DNA of 64,000 bases from Anseranas semipalmata (GCA_013399115.1 VXAA01006068.1:593993-657992); one strand, 5' to 3'. Numbered from the stretch's first letter, positions 49,185 to 61,274 are shown. The notes: generated by a model not told the origin, from the letters alone. Made by a program: numbers and translations.

Positions 49185-49410
49185 AGGCAGCATCCAGAGT
49201 AGCACCTAAACGGTCCCCAGGAGCTGTAATTAAAATTAAGCTGCCCATGGGTTGCTTTGATTACAACAGGGCAGGCCAGCTTAACCTTCAATTTATGCTG
49301 ACTTGAAAGATGGCTCATACAGAGAACCTGTGTGCCAGGCATGGATTTGAATTAATTATGCTGATTCTCTGGTTTTATTTTGCTATCTGATTAGGCTTAC
49401 AAATGAAATC
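49185..49410. promoter_or_regulatory. Candidate conserved non-coding element
   Basis: This repeat-free block has clustered homeodomain-type cores (GTAATTAAAATTAAG at 49227, TTGAATTAATTATGC at 49347) and a CTTTGAT TCF/LEF-like site near 49255. Inference from motif density only. Confidence 0.22.
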
Positions 49411-52122
49411 ACAGCCCCATCCTTCTCAAGATCTCTGGTGCAAATGCCAAGTCCTGGCAACCCGCTGTGGGGTGCCCGCCTGCTTCCCCCCTCCTCAAAC
49501 AGAAGGGATGTACTTGGGTGTCTGATGGAGATGGTGGCTCTCACGCACCCGCTGCCGAGTTATTGTCGGCTGCAGACACAAAACTCCTAATCTGATCCCA
49601 TAACTGATGGGCTGCCAATACATACTGACCATGAGCACCCCTGGCACACCCCAGCTAACCCCGATCCGCAGCGAAGTCTTTCCTCCTGGTTCTCAGAAAT
49701 GGATACTTTTTGGTGTTTCTTGTCCTCCAGCTGCACAGAATGGGCTCTTAATTAGCATCAACAATATCTGAGAAGCTAATCAGAAAATACGGTTTCCTAT
49801 GTAAGGATACTTTCTGTATACCAAAATATACCTTCACACTGGGAGTTTTGCGTAAATTAAGCCAAGTGTCTCTCATGTTGTGTGGTTTGAAAAGCCAGAA
49901 CGGAAAGGTGGTGGATGCATTTCAGCAAGGCTATAATTTAGTTACAGTCACTTTTAGAAAATGTCAAAACAGAGATATGAAACCTTCCCCCTCCCAGCAA
50001 ATCTACCAAACCCACGGGTACCAGATGAGCGGCATGGAGTATGCCTTCCTGTCAAATTTCTTGCTTAACTTCCTAACAGTTTTATTTTCAGAGGTTTCTT
50101 TCCTTTTCTTTCCTAAAAGCCTGTGTCACTGCCTGAACCACATTCTCCCTCACAGAGTATCGTCATCCCTTTGACTGGCAAAGTACATCACAAGGGTTGG
50201 GGGATTTATTCAAATGTCTTCTTCTCCTCTGACAAAATAATATCCTTTTACAGCAGCAGAGACATGCTATGTACTTTTGCTGAATCTGTGACAGATCCAA
50301 CCGGTCCCTTTCACTGGTGTCTTCTGACACCATACAGACAAAAAGCTACTATGACCTTTTAATGGTACGTATGGCACAAAATAGGGCTGTGCTCTCTTTG
50401 TGGCCTCCCCTTGTCCATCCATGAGTAAATGTGCAGGTTGAGAACAGAAAATATGGCTTAACTGGAGCTGAGTGACCACTGCTGCCCAGGGTCATCTTTA
50501 AGATGCTCCCACCGCTGTTGATGCCTGGGGTGCTGCTGTCCCCCAATGCCCAGCTTGAGTGACTGCAGGGCAAAGCTGGCGCTCACCCCTCTTTGCTACG
50601 CAGCAATATCCTGACTTGGCTAAACGGAGGAGCAATCCTACTCCCTCTTTGTATCTGCGGAGTGGAAGGGAACCACGATGGAGCCCTCCTGAGAGCACGA
50701 GCGCTCTGCGAGCAGCCCACAGGCAGCAGCCTGGCGCACAGGACTTCTGCAGGAGACGGGAGATAACAGCAAGGCACAGTTTATCCCTCGCAAGCAGTTT
50801 TTAAAGTTGCTCCTTAAACTAAAAGCTCTCCAAGGCGCTGCTCTTGCAGGCTCAGGTTGTTAATGTGATGATTTTTGTTGAACCAAGAATGTCCTTATGG
50901 AGAACTTCTTCCCATCTGCTGTAAGGTTTTCAGTCCAGCACCCAAGCTGCACCTTAAAACACTGGCTTCAAGTGTCTGCTGCAAAGATGGCAGAGCACTG
51001 AAGGTTTTGGTAGGCAGAATTTGGTCAATTTAAGCCTAAAATTCCTTTCCCCGTCAACTTCAGGCACTGAGCTCTTGCAGCGAGAGCTGCAGTGCTGGCA
51101 TGGGAGGAGGTCTCACTCTGGAAAGGTAGATCAGGAATTTTCCAGATATTTGGCTTATTCTGCACCAGGATCTCTAGTTCTTTTCTGTTCTGTCTTCTCG
51201 GTGTTTCAATAAGGCCCTGTATATGTTGTCAGAGCTTTACTTCTTCATTTCCACAAATTATTAAACTGCCAATCTTCATATTGCTGGTGAAATCCTATTA
51301 AAATGTTTCAAATTATCATTACAAATTGAATCTTCTCTCACGTGTCTCATGTACTATGAATCCTATTTTATTAACAGTGCAATATTTCAGGTCTAGAATT
51401 AAAGCCAGAAGGGTTGGTAGTAATTAGTCCTTGAAATAATTTTATCTACAGAGCTTTGATGCCATTTAATATTCAGTGAGTTAAAGACAGAGCTCTTCCA
51501 AGCAACAGTTCTGTCTGCTGTCTGAAATAGGAATTGGTTTAGGGAAGGTAAAAGGACGGGGATCAAATTGTCCATGTCAGCTGAGGAATGTCTTTGGAAG
51601 GTGATTATAAAGGTAAGGAAAGGAGAAGGGCCAGGCTTTGCCTTGCTTTTGGAGAGGCTGGGACGCACTCTCCTCCTTGCCCTTGCACCCTAATGAGGAC
51701 AGAGGATCTGCAGGGAGAGAGATAGCTGCAGGAGGTGGTGGCACAGAACGATGTAAGGAAGGAAGGGGCTGAGAGAGGAGTGAGGTTGTCTTGGAGGCTA
51801 AAGCATCCCCTGTGGTCTGTGAGAGCAAGGGATGAGCCCAGACCTTGTCTTTGCCTTGACCTCCCAAAGATTTCCAAATTTCAAAGAGGGGCTTAAACAA
51901 GAAAGAGGAGGAGGAGGAGGAAGAACCACAGCCTCATTCCAATTTTGGAAGCATGAATTAACCACAAAAGGCAAACACATCCCCTCTCTGAGTACTAGGC
52001 AGCCCAGTTCCCCTCCAGCAGCTGCCAGTATTTCCCGAGGGAGGGAGCGACCTAGACCATCTCTCTGCTTGAATCCCAGCCTTGTGGTGGCTTGGGGAGG
52101 GTGGGAAGCTGGCTTTGGAGCT
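49411..52122. other. Unassigned sequence
   Basis: A GAG-rich microsatellite-like stretch occurs at about 51905-51922. GC-richer patches near 50500-50770 give overlapping frames. No gene is recognised. Confidence 0.4.
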
Positions 52123-52278
52123 TCATAGACATGCTGGTTGGAAAGGACTTCCGGAGGTGACTGGCCTGGCCTCAAGAGGTCAAGCAAGACCATAGTCATC
52201 TCTTCATCTCATCACCTGAACCTTGAGAACCTCCACAGATGGTGCTTCCACAGCCTCTCTGGGCAGCCTCTCCACCGC
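52123..52278 (-). mobile_element. Diverged CR1 fragment, minus strand
   Basis: GGTTGGAAAGGACTTCCGGA, then CTCATCACCTGAACC, and TTCCACAGCCTCTCTGGGCA with GCCTCT correspond to consecutive reverse-complemented CR1 3' blocks. The tail is eroded (TCATAGAC). Confidence 0.7.
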
Positions 52279-53999
52279 GCTTCTGCTGGAGGCAGCTAGG
52301 CCTCAGCAGGGCTGGTGTGCTGCTGCCAGCCTGGAGCTGGAGTTACCCTGTGGGGGGATCTGGCTCTGCTGCCCCCTAGGGTTTGATCCAGCCCCACCAA
52401 GGTTTGATTGCTAAAGCTGTTTTGCACTGCTGTTGGGAGGTGCAGCTCTTGGAGACAGTCTGGAGCTACTGCCCCTTTTTCTTTGTAATGTCAGTAGAAG
52501 CTAAAGCTGCAGTTGTTACCATTAATTACCTGAATATATCTCTTGTGCAGGTAGGTTAAGTTTTAATTTAGCTCCTGCTGTGTCAGTGAAATGTCAAGAA
52601 GAGAAAGTGCATTATGAACCACCACATAGAGCCAAGGTAGATGTGGGAGGTCAGCAAATGGTTCAGGTCCTTTTGAAAATTTTTAGCTTTTCTTTTTAGA
52701 ATTCAAACTAATACGTCTGTTTTCACGGCTGATTTTAGCTGCTTACTGTGTTGTCGCTTCCCTCCTAGAGCTCTTAAGGCATCCTCAGAGTATAGCTGAT
52801 AGGCTAATGCCAACTACTAAGGGAAGGACTATTAAGTCTCTGTTTTATCCCGTTCTCCACATACAGGGTAAGCCAAACTGGACAGACTTGTGCTAGCCGT
52901 GGAGCAGTGTTGGCTTGTGACATCTTCTACGCATGCGTTGTATAGACAACATCAAATAGACCTATCACTGCAAACATACTTCTGCCATCGAACGAATTAT
53001 GCTGGACATCAGTATATCAAACAGAGGTTTTAAACCATGCCCTAACCTAGTTTTATTTTTGGTCTGCTGTCTGCCTGGATCTCTAGCCACACATATATAT
53101 GTAAAGATGATACATGGCAAATTTCTCCTGTGTGTTTTCAAGGGTTTTTATATTGAAACGTCTGTCACAGTCTTATGATCTGAAAGCAGGCAAAAGTCCG
53201 AGAATTCTTGCTATGATGTTCTTCCATTAATCCCTGTGGAAATTATTTGCAGCTGATGATGACAAGAGATTGGAGGGGCTCAAACTCAGAAAGCCGGTGC
53301 CATGTGAGGTGCCCTGAGGCATCAGTCCTGGCCCATAGCTGCTCTTCAGAAGTGGATGGCTCTAAGGGCCTTTTGGTCCTGCTCATCTGGATACATTTCC
53401 CTTAAATCTCCCAAAAATGGAGGACAGTTCTCTAAGGGCAACACTCTGTGAGAGCAAACATGCCTGCAATCACTCTTCCCTTGGGCCATCCCCAAGATGA
53501 GGGTAATGGGGCACTCATCCAGATGCTGTTGTCACATACGTGGCCTGGGCCCGAAGAGCAACAGACACATACTGGCACAGGGCATACAAACCTCACAAAG
53601 AACATTTCCGCACATGTGTTTGCCAAAAGAAATTTTAATCTGAGTGGAAGCACTCTGCACTGCTGAGCCAAAACCCAGCAGGACCTAGAAGTGGTGGGGT
53701 TGAAGGCTGCATGTGAGAGACTCTCAGGAGGCGCAAGGGGAGGACAGTGCTTGGGTTGGCTGAGCACCTTAGAGGGCTGTGTGCTGATGGAGGTTTATGG
53801 AGAACGGAGTCTCGATGACCAAAGCAGTGGCTTAGTGAAAAGAGTTGCTCCAGCTGAAATGCTAAAATCAAAACTTTTTCAGCAAGAACAGACAGAGAAA
53901 AAAAGGGAGGACTGATTTCTTATATATCAAGGCTGTGTGCTCTGATTTCCAGAAAGAAGAGAGAGTTATGGTTGAGAGTTTGGATAATGATAAAAGGTG
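52279..53999. other. Unassigned sequence
   Basis: No gene or repeat is recognised. Confidence 0.4.
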
Positions 54000-55640
54000 A
54001 AAAAGACAATCTCAGATACAAGAAGGAAGCACAAAGATTGGGCATTAGGTCAAATAATTAAAGATGATCAAAGAATGACATGAGATTGCAGAAGAAAATG
54101 AAATAAGGATCATGTAAGTGGCAGTGACCAAAAATGGCAGAGTTAATATCTCTTAGAAAAAAGTGAGAGAACAAAACAAGACAAAACAAAACAGAATTAA
54201 GTTGCTGGGTTTCAAGAAACAGATTTCAGTAACAAAAGAGACATAGTAGATAACAGTTAGAAAATGGTTTAAAAGAAGAAATAGTTCAGGATAATCATCA
54301 GTTCCTTGTAAAGGATGATGTTATGATAGAGCTGGAAACTATCAGCATGTAGGCAGGCTGGAAATTGCAGCAAGAGACCAGTCTGGATAAATTCCAGCTC
54401 CTCAGTGAACTCATACAGAAAGAATTACAGAGAAAATGGTCATGAGGTCAAGTGGGTGAGGATGAATATCAAAGGACAGCATGTGCCGGAGGGGAGAAAA
54501 TCAAATTCAAGTGAAAAAGAAATAAAGAATTGCAAAAAAGCGCAGTCTATGGAGACATTAATGGAAAGAGATATATCAGAAGACATGTCGGTCCACTACT
54601 CACTGCAGAAGAAAAGATAATGGCAAATGATACTGAGGAGGCTGAACTGCAGAATGCCTTTTTTTGACTCAGTTTTCACTGAGACATCTGTAGTGATCAA
54701 ACAGAGGGGAAATGGTACAAACTCAGGCTAAAAGGAAAGTACAGGAAATTGAAATATGTTAGAAAGTACAGCAATACTTAAAATATTTTGAAATTGTTGG
54801 AGCCTGATGAAATTTGAAAGTTGGATGTTCTCCAAGGACACTTTGAGAACTGGCTGAGCAATTTTAGAGTAGGAGAACTGAGGAACCAAGAAACTCCATA
54901 AAGGAGAATTGTATTTCTCTCTAAAGAAAGGCAGAAGGGGGCTCTGGTAAATGCACATCATTCAGCTTAATTCAGATTCCCAGAAGAACTACTGGAACAA
55001 ATAAACATCCTATTTGCAAGTACCTCAAAAATAACAAATATACAAGTAATAGCCACTGTAGATTTGTCATATGATAATAACATCAAGGCAGACTAATCTG
55101 CTTCTGTGACAGGGTAATTAGCAGCATATGACACACAGCTAGATTATAATAAAGTTTTGATGCCATCTCACATGAGACTTCTGTTAGCAAGCTGGATGGA
55201 TATTTCCTAGGAAAGTGTAGAGGGTGAGCACAGGTCTGTTGTGCAGATCAGTGACTGTCAGCGGGTCACTGCCCAAAGGAATACATGGATCAGCTGTCTT
55301 TTGGGGAGTTTCTCACTGGGATCGGGGACCCACCAGCATTTTCTCCCGTGACTTGGGTGACTAGAGAGTTTGTGCACTAGATTTTCAAAACGGTACAGAG
55401 GTGGAGGAGCCACAAACACACCAAAGGAGGGTGTTATGGTGTTATCTTTGCAGGTTGTGAAAATGACCTGAAATGTCAAATTCAATTCAACGGAAGGGAA
55501 GTCGTATGTCTGGGTAGATCCAATCAACTGCACAGATGGATGGGGGATGATCCTGGGCATGTGGCAGTCCTGCAGAAAAGGCTGTAGGGCTAAGAAGGAC
55601 CGAGCAGAGGAGGAGCCAGCAGCAGCGTGCTGCACGGGAA
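54000..55640 (+). mobile_element. Ancient CR1-type LINE, ORF2 relic (plus strand), long
   Basis: It is purine-rich sequence with the order of a CR1/L3-like ORF2. GACCAGTCTGGATAAATTCC and CAGCTCCTCAGTGAACTCAT (54376 onward) correspond to the AGGCCAGT..GAGCTCTTTAATGACCT segment. GTCCACTACTCACTGCAGAAG (54590), CTCAGTTTTCACTGAGACAT (54669) and GAAGAACTACTGGAACAAAT (54982) follow. TAGATTTGTCA, ACAGGGTAATTAGCAGC and TAAAGTTTTGATGCCATCTC with ACATGAGACTTCTG follow at 55061-55182. Near 55403 GGAGGAGCCACAAACACACC and at 55526 CAATCAACTGCACAGATGG continue the match. The Phe-Ala-Asp-Asp-type catalytic region is broken and no frame is intact. About 1.6 kb survive, the longest CR1 stretch in the window. 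The limits are approximate. Confidence 0.65.
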
Positions 55641-56737
55641 GGCTGCTGGGGATGTGGGGCCATCACCAGGAGGTGGCATTGCCACCAGATGGTGGCAATG
55701 GATTGCAACAACATCCCACCCTTCTGCATGCCCCAGCTTGCCAGCAAGCATGGGAATGGGCTTGGGCCTCACCAAGACGCTTCCCCTGCCTGTGATAACC
55801 CCAATTCAGCCCCAGGCACCTCCTGCCCCACAGAGGGGCTGTTCCCAAGACATCAGTCAGGGCTGGTGGCAGCTGTTTGATCTCTTCCCAGCTGATGCGA
55901 GAGTGACTTCAGAGGGGCCGGATCCCTGCTGGCGCTCCCTCTGCACGAGCACCCACAGGTGCCCCGGGGGATGCTCATGTCCTGGTCTCAGCCATGGCAG
56001 CCCCCCGTGGCTCTCCCACTGCCCGTCCAAGCAGGAGCAGGAGGAGCTGCTTCCCTTCTGCCCTGGTCTGGGGACAAGTGGGATCACAGCTGCAGGTGGC
56101 CTGAGCAGTTTTGTTCCTGGAGATGCTAAACAAGACAAGCAAAATATGAGCAATTCAGTGTGGAAGTAAGGGACACTGAGCCAGAAGGTGTTGCAGGACA
56201 TCTAAGGATTAATTCAGATCCTTGTCAAACACCATCCGTGTAATGATGGAGGAAAATATGGTTTACATGCTTCCTGCTCTAACAGGTCTTAATACTTTGG
56301 CCTTTTCTTTCTAGCAGATTTTTAAGAGACACATAAGTAATTTTAACCCTGGCTAGACAGTACTGATCAGTGTCCTTCAGCTGATTTTAATTATTATCAA
56401 TGCTGTCAGTGCTTTCCAAGTTTCTTTATTCAGATGCAGCTAGCAGAGCCTGCTCCACAAAAAAAAATGTCTTTGCTGTGTGAAAATTAATTCATGATCA
56501 CTGTCAAGGAACTTGGATATAATAAAGGAGAAAGAAAGTGTTTCTTGTAAACCTTTCTTTGTCTAACGTTAAAACATTGTGCCTTTCTGTTCTTCTGCAA
56601 AGAACATTTTAATGGGGCTCTGTAGGTGAAAAATGCATTAAAAGCAATTATCTTTGTAATTACTACCTTGCTTCTCTTGACCTCAGAAAACACAATCTCG
56701 CACTCACTGTTAGGGAATTATTGCTGGGAGAGACGCA
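55641..56737. other. Unassigned sequence
   Basis: The GC-rich part (55650-56110) carries a 180-codon frame without recognisable domains, overlapped on both strands by others. The AT-rich part (56280-56700) has ATTA cores. No gene is recognised. Confidence 0.4.
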
Positions 56738-56746
56738 TATATAAAT
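56738..56746 (+). promoter_or_regulatory. TATA box candidate
   Basis: TATATAAAT followed by GGGG is a strong TATA match with GC-richer flanks. It sits 64 bases upstream of the small ORF at 56810. Isolated TATA-like words are common in AT-rich DNA. Confidence 0.3.
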
Positions 56747-56809
56747 GGGGTCAGCTATGCGAGACGTTTAAGATCTGTGGATGACAGGAAAGTAGAGGGA
56801 CCGGCGAGG

Positions 56810-56899
56810 ATGTGCGTTTTCACTCGCAGAGGAATTGCAGCATTTCTCATCCTGCTTGCTCTGAGCACTCTCCCACTGTCACTGTGTCTCTGGCACTGA
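56810..56899 (+). other. 29-codon ORF, signal-peptide-like, unproven
   Basis: The ATG lies 64 bases after the TATA-like box and has a purine (A) at -3. The 29 residues start MCVFTRRG, with two arginines, and continue into an uninterrupted hydrophobic stretch (IAAFLILLALSTLPLSL). This is the tripartite start of a signal peptide or a membrane anchor, and it is followed by a stop. No consensus splice donor is visible inside it, so it would have to be a stand-alone micropeptide or the decayed first exon of a secreted-protein gene. No homologue is recognised. Probably chance, but the combination is worth checking. Confidence 0.12.
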
Positions 56900-57304
56900 G
56901 CAGCCAATACAGAGGCTACCCCATTGCAGCACTATTCTGAACTGCTTCCAAGCGCTGCATTATTTATGACCACAAATGAGTGCACACAAGCAACTGAGGT
57001 TCACGTTCCCACCTACACTGGTAGCTGGCACTTAATCAAAAAGTCCTGGGAATGTCCTCCTTGTCACAAGACAGATGATGAACCCCACCCCAGGTTTGCT
57101 GTGCAAGTTTGCAGATTTGCCGATGGGAAACTAATATATGAAAAAAGTTTCAACCCACCATTTAAATATGACTAGAATAATATTTGTGGCAAGTGGATGC
57201 TGAATTAGGATTCAGGATTCATCCTCTACACTGCCCTGTGTAATCAGTGCTGTTGGGGAAGGGCTCCCCAATACCCCGATGGAGTCAAGTTAAAAGGAAG
57301 GTTA
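56900..57304. other. Unassigned sequence
   Basis: An 83-codon plus frame (56924-57175) with a CPPC motif is present; no other support for coding is seen. Confidence 0.35.
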
Positions 57305-57413
57305 CACAGAATCACAGCATGGCTGAGGTTGGCAGGGACCTCTGGAGGCCATCTGGTCCAACCCCCTGCTCAAAGACCACATCCAGGTGGCTTCTGAAGA
57401 TCTGCAAGGATCT
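57305..57413 (-). mobile_element. CR1 LINE 3' end, minus strand, short
   Basis: CACAGAATCACAGCATGGCT, GAGGTTGGCAGGGACCTCTG, GAGGCCATCTGGTCCAACCC and CCTGCTCAAAG are the reverse complement of the CR1 3' terminus. Similarity fades into AAGATCTGCAAGGATCT. Confidence 0.88.
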
Positions 57414-59539
57414 ACTTAATCCATTTCTTGCATCCTCAGTGCCCCTCCTTGTTATCAGCAAGAAGAAAAGAAGCTTTCTGGCACGCTGGATGCTGAAACC
57501 AGAGAGTGCATTGTCAGTTTTATTGGGCTGGTCTCACTTCTGGAAAGTTCAAAGGAAGTATTATTTTATTTCTGGTTGCACTTTCAATGACTTTTGCATC
57601 TAGAAATGGTTTCTCCTTCTCCCTGCCTGGCGATGTAATAGTCAGGACTCTTTTTGCACGCCCCTTTATACACTGAAATTGCTTTTACAAGCAGGTACCT
57701 TGCCAGTTATTTTTCTCCTGTTTTCTTGGAAAAGGATCAGACATATTTATTGTCCTTGTGTTTGTAACCATGGCAAAATATCTTACCTTATCTTCTCTGA
57801 TGCTTATGTGTTACGACTGCTGGTTTCTACTGGAAATATGTCAAATTGCCTCCCAATGCTTTTAAGTCTATTAACATTTTCATAAGCCCTTTTCTTACAG
57901 CTATATTGTAGTTGAATGATACAATCTGTTCAGCAAATTTTAGGCTTTGTGCTTTGTAATGACATAAGTCATGCATTTACATGATCAGGGCTGGAGATCA
58001 GTTATTTTGCTTGGTGGATGAAGAGGAGGAAGGCGGAAGAACATTGTCCTGCCCCAGAAATGTGAACGCCTCTCAGCAGCAATCCATCCCTGGGGCCCAT
58101 CTGTGGCAGAGAAAGACATGGTAATTTCCACAGACGTGCCAATCGAAAACCAGAGCTTCTGGGGGCTGAAAACTATCACCAAAGCATTAAAAAAATGGAA
58201 AGTACGGATGCAAGGAAATTGCATGAAAGAATGGGTAAGTTAAAGTAACATACGGGCAAAACAAATCTCACAAGGAAAAGTTTTCGATGCAGCCATGGAC
58301 TAAAAGGAGATATACTGGAGGAATATTGCAAACTTCTGCCTCCTGTATTAAATAATTATTCCCTATTAAGGTCCTCAACACAGCATATTTTCTTACTTAA
58401 ATTTGTGACCTCACTCAATTTCAATTGATTAAACACAACTAAATCAATTTAGCACATCTTTAAAGATGGCCTGGAAGGGAAAGGAGCCATACCACTGCTG
58501 CTTCATTATCAAGTCAGCAACTTTTTTTTAACATCACCCACGAGGGTATAATGCTTCCTGCTGTTTTTGTTATTTTTAGTTCTTCATTGTCCTTTGGAGA
58601 TTTGTAATTGATTTTCACAAGGCGTGTGTGTACTCTTAGGCGTGTGCACATATAATCAGATCATGTAAGTCATATTTTACTGCAAGACTGGAGAGTGAAT
58701 GAGTTGCTAATACAAAGAGAGAACAGTGTTTGAACAGTGGGGAGTGGCAGAAGTTTTGAGTTAAACGACTTAAAACTGTTTGACTTTATTTTCCATGCCT
58801 ACCACTTCCAGCTTCCCACAGTGCCTGGGAATAGCAGTGCCTGCAGGCAGGGGGCAGCCCTATGAGAGGGTCCAGCACTGCAGGCAGAGGCGGCATCCCA
58901 GTTTTTCCCGGGCCCTTCACCCTGCAGCACAGCCTGCATCCCCGTGCACCCATGGGAAAGCTTCAAACCCCCTCCATCCTGCATTATCAGGCTGGTGGGT
59001 TTTAGGAGTCGCTGCTTCTGCACTAAAAGTGGGGATCAAAGAGAATAGCGTCGGCTGTCTCAACACGGATGAAAGCCCCCGAGGTGTCCACAGGCCACCA
59101 CAGTCTGCATGCGCCAATACCCACATCTGAGCTGGACTTCCTTCAGAGTCAGCAGAGAGAAGCAGGCACAGCCTGCGTGAAAATTCATTTCATCCTGAAG
59201 AAGTTGCCTGAAATAGTCCAGCTAAGTTGCACCCTGCAAGAGCCCATCTCTCACTTTTCACTAGAAAGGGAGTTCGGGGTGATGGGCTCATCTATAGATA
59301 TTTGTACTGCAGACATCTAATATTAAGGCAGATGAATCCTTTGATTCCTCTGTAGCTGGCTTCAGTTCCAACACCTGCCTCTATGTGTATTTTTCCCTGT
59401 CTTCAGAAGTATTGTGTGACTTATAAGATAAGCTTCCTCAGGAAAAGAACAAACAAAATTGATCAAAAATGAACCATACCCTCTTGATACAGCAAATAGA
59501 CTCGGATGAAATGAGAGGAGATGAAAACCTGTCAATATT
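57414..59539. other. Unassigned sequence
   Basis: Two copies of AGGCGTGTG occur at about 58619 and 58639. No gene is recognised. Confidence 0.4.
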
Positions 59540-59760
59540 TAGAGGCCTTGTAAATGGATAATTTTGGTATAGTTGTGCTAATTTGCAGCCTGTCTCCCGC
59601 CACAGAGTCCAGAAGTGGCCCCTTGCTCCTGTTATTAGCAGTCATTGATTTCTCCCATGCTTCAGACATGCAAATGGCTTCGTGATCAAAGAAATTGATC
59701 TTTGAAGGGGTGCAGGGTCCACAAAACTTGTCGATTGCCCTGAAAATTGCGGCCGCTTAA
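59540..59760. promoter_or_regulatory. Candidate enhancer-like conserved element
   Basis: This repeat-free block contains a perfect octamer ATGCAAAT (59668-59675). It also has two facing TCF/LEF-type sites, ATCAAAG at 59685-59691 and CTTTGAA at 59700-59706, only eight bases apart. It ends in a CpG-bearing GCGGCCGC (59749 onward). Such tight arrangement of full-consensus sites is typical of developmental enhancers, but conservation was not tested. Confidence 0.28.
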
Positions 59761-61163
59761 GCAGGAGCAGAGGCAGGCTTCACCTCCTCTGGGAGCTGGA
59801 GCCTAATGAACACTCAGGCTGGTATTAATGATCTTTTAAAAGCGTTCATGCTCTGAACATCCCAGTGAAAGACTTCTCTTTAAAGAGGCAGTGTCCCAGT
59901 ACAGCAGATTATCCTGCTTGCACAAGCTCTGCCCTATACTTTTGTTTCCTTCCATTGTTTGTTGGCTTTCAGATTTGCCCAGAAGGACATTAGTTAAGGG
60001 CATTGGGACCCGTGGTCCTCTAGCAGCTCCGGGGGCTTTTCTCCCTGGATGCTGGGCTGCTGGTGAGAATAGTTTGACATGATGGGACTGGAAGCTGAGG
60101 GAGAGAACAAAATACATGGTATGTGATCCAAGCTCTTTAGAAAATGTCTTAGCAGTTATCACTTAGAGAAAGGGGTCTGTGCTCCTTGATCCATGACAAT
60201 TGGAAGGAAACTTTAAAGGCTTTGGGGATCACAGATGAGAGAATCAAAATAGATTCCATCAGTAATTAAAGACAGACTTCAGAGACGAAGGAAAAGCCAC
60301 GTTGTCCATGGCTGACCCCAAGCAAGAAAACTGTGTTCACAGTTGACTAGTGGCACGAAGGAAAGACTGGACTAGATCATTTAGTCCAGTACTTGGAGCC
60401 TGACAGGATCCAGGACCAAAACTGCAGCCTGCAGAAGAAAGCCTGAGATTAAAGGAGCCCCACGCTCGGTGCCATCGGCAGCCGGTGGGGCTCGACAGCC
60501 CATGGCCCCCTCCTGCAGCAAGGAGGGGACAAGCAAGTGCCACCCTGTTGGGGACAGTAGGGCTCCCAGGCTGCAGACAAAGTCTTGATAGCACTTTGGG
60601 AACAGTAAGCTGAGAAGATTTATTATCTAGCCTGTAAGCCTATTTTCTTTCATCAGTTTTAATTTACACAGGGGTTGCATTGTGCTCTTTCACTGTATCA
60701 CCCTGTTCTTTGGGGAAAAGACTCAAAGAAGCACCTGATTTATCTTCCCTCTAGCATTTACTGTTTTGTGCCTACCGTTGCATCTCCCTTCTTTGTCTTA
60801 GCTAAAGCCTAACAGCTCCAACCATCTTGGTCCCTCCACGTGGCAGTCGCAAGATATTGCTAATGAGAACAAATTGTATTTTGGCACGAAAGGTTTGAGA
60901 TCCATGGGGAGGACTAAGGTACAGTAATCTAGAAGACATGTACTATCAATTTGTACAATGACGTTAAAATGGGGCTGTAGTGACTGGAAGATGGTCCTCG
61001 ATAACTATAAGGTAACAGGAAAATAAAGACTTTCAGCAGAGTAATTCATAAATAAAATGAATGGGTTGGGACAATGGAATATATTCTGTGTCCATTGAAG
61101 ATCAGGTGTCCCCTTCCTTTCTTTTCTGGCCTTTAAATCTATGGGGTAATTCTCCTGTACTGG

Positions 61164-61164
<1 letters not shown>
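59761..61164. other. Unassigned sequence
   Basis: It contains a 9-bp perfect inverted repeat (60366-60374 and 60382-60390, ACTGGACTA/TAGTCCAGT) with a 7-base loop. No gene is recognised. Confidence 0.4.
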
Positions 61165-61208
<44 letters not shown>

Positions 61209-61209
61209 N
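61165..61209. repeat. 44-T homopolymer ending in an N
   Basis: Forty-four uninterrupted T bases are followed directly by a single N at 61209. It could be the poly(A) tail of a minus-strand retrocopy, but the following sequence is not recognised as one. The exact length is unreliable beside the N. Confidence 0.85.
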
Positions 61210-61250
61210 ATACTTTGGAAATGATTCCTTCCAGTTCAAACAGCAATTAA

Positions 61251-61274
61251 CACAGGGAAGTCCACAGGGAAGTC
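61251..61274. repeat. 12-bp tandem duplication
   Basis: CACAGGGAAGTC occurs twice head to tail without mismatch, 42 bases after the N. Confidence 0.9.

Noticed and set aside
55627..56169. 180-codon plus-strand frame
   Set aside because: GC-driven, overlapped by frames on the other strand, and beginning at the edge of a CR1 relic. No domain is seen.
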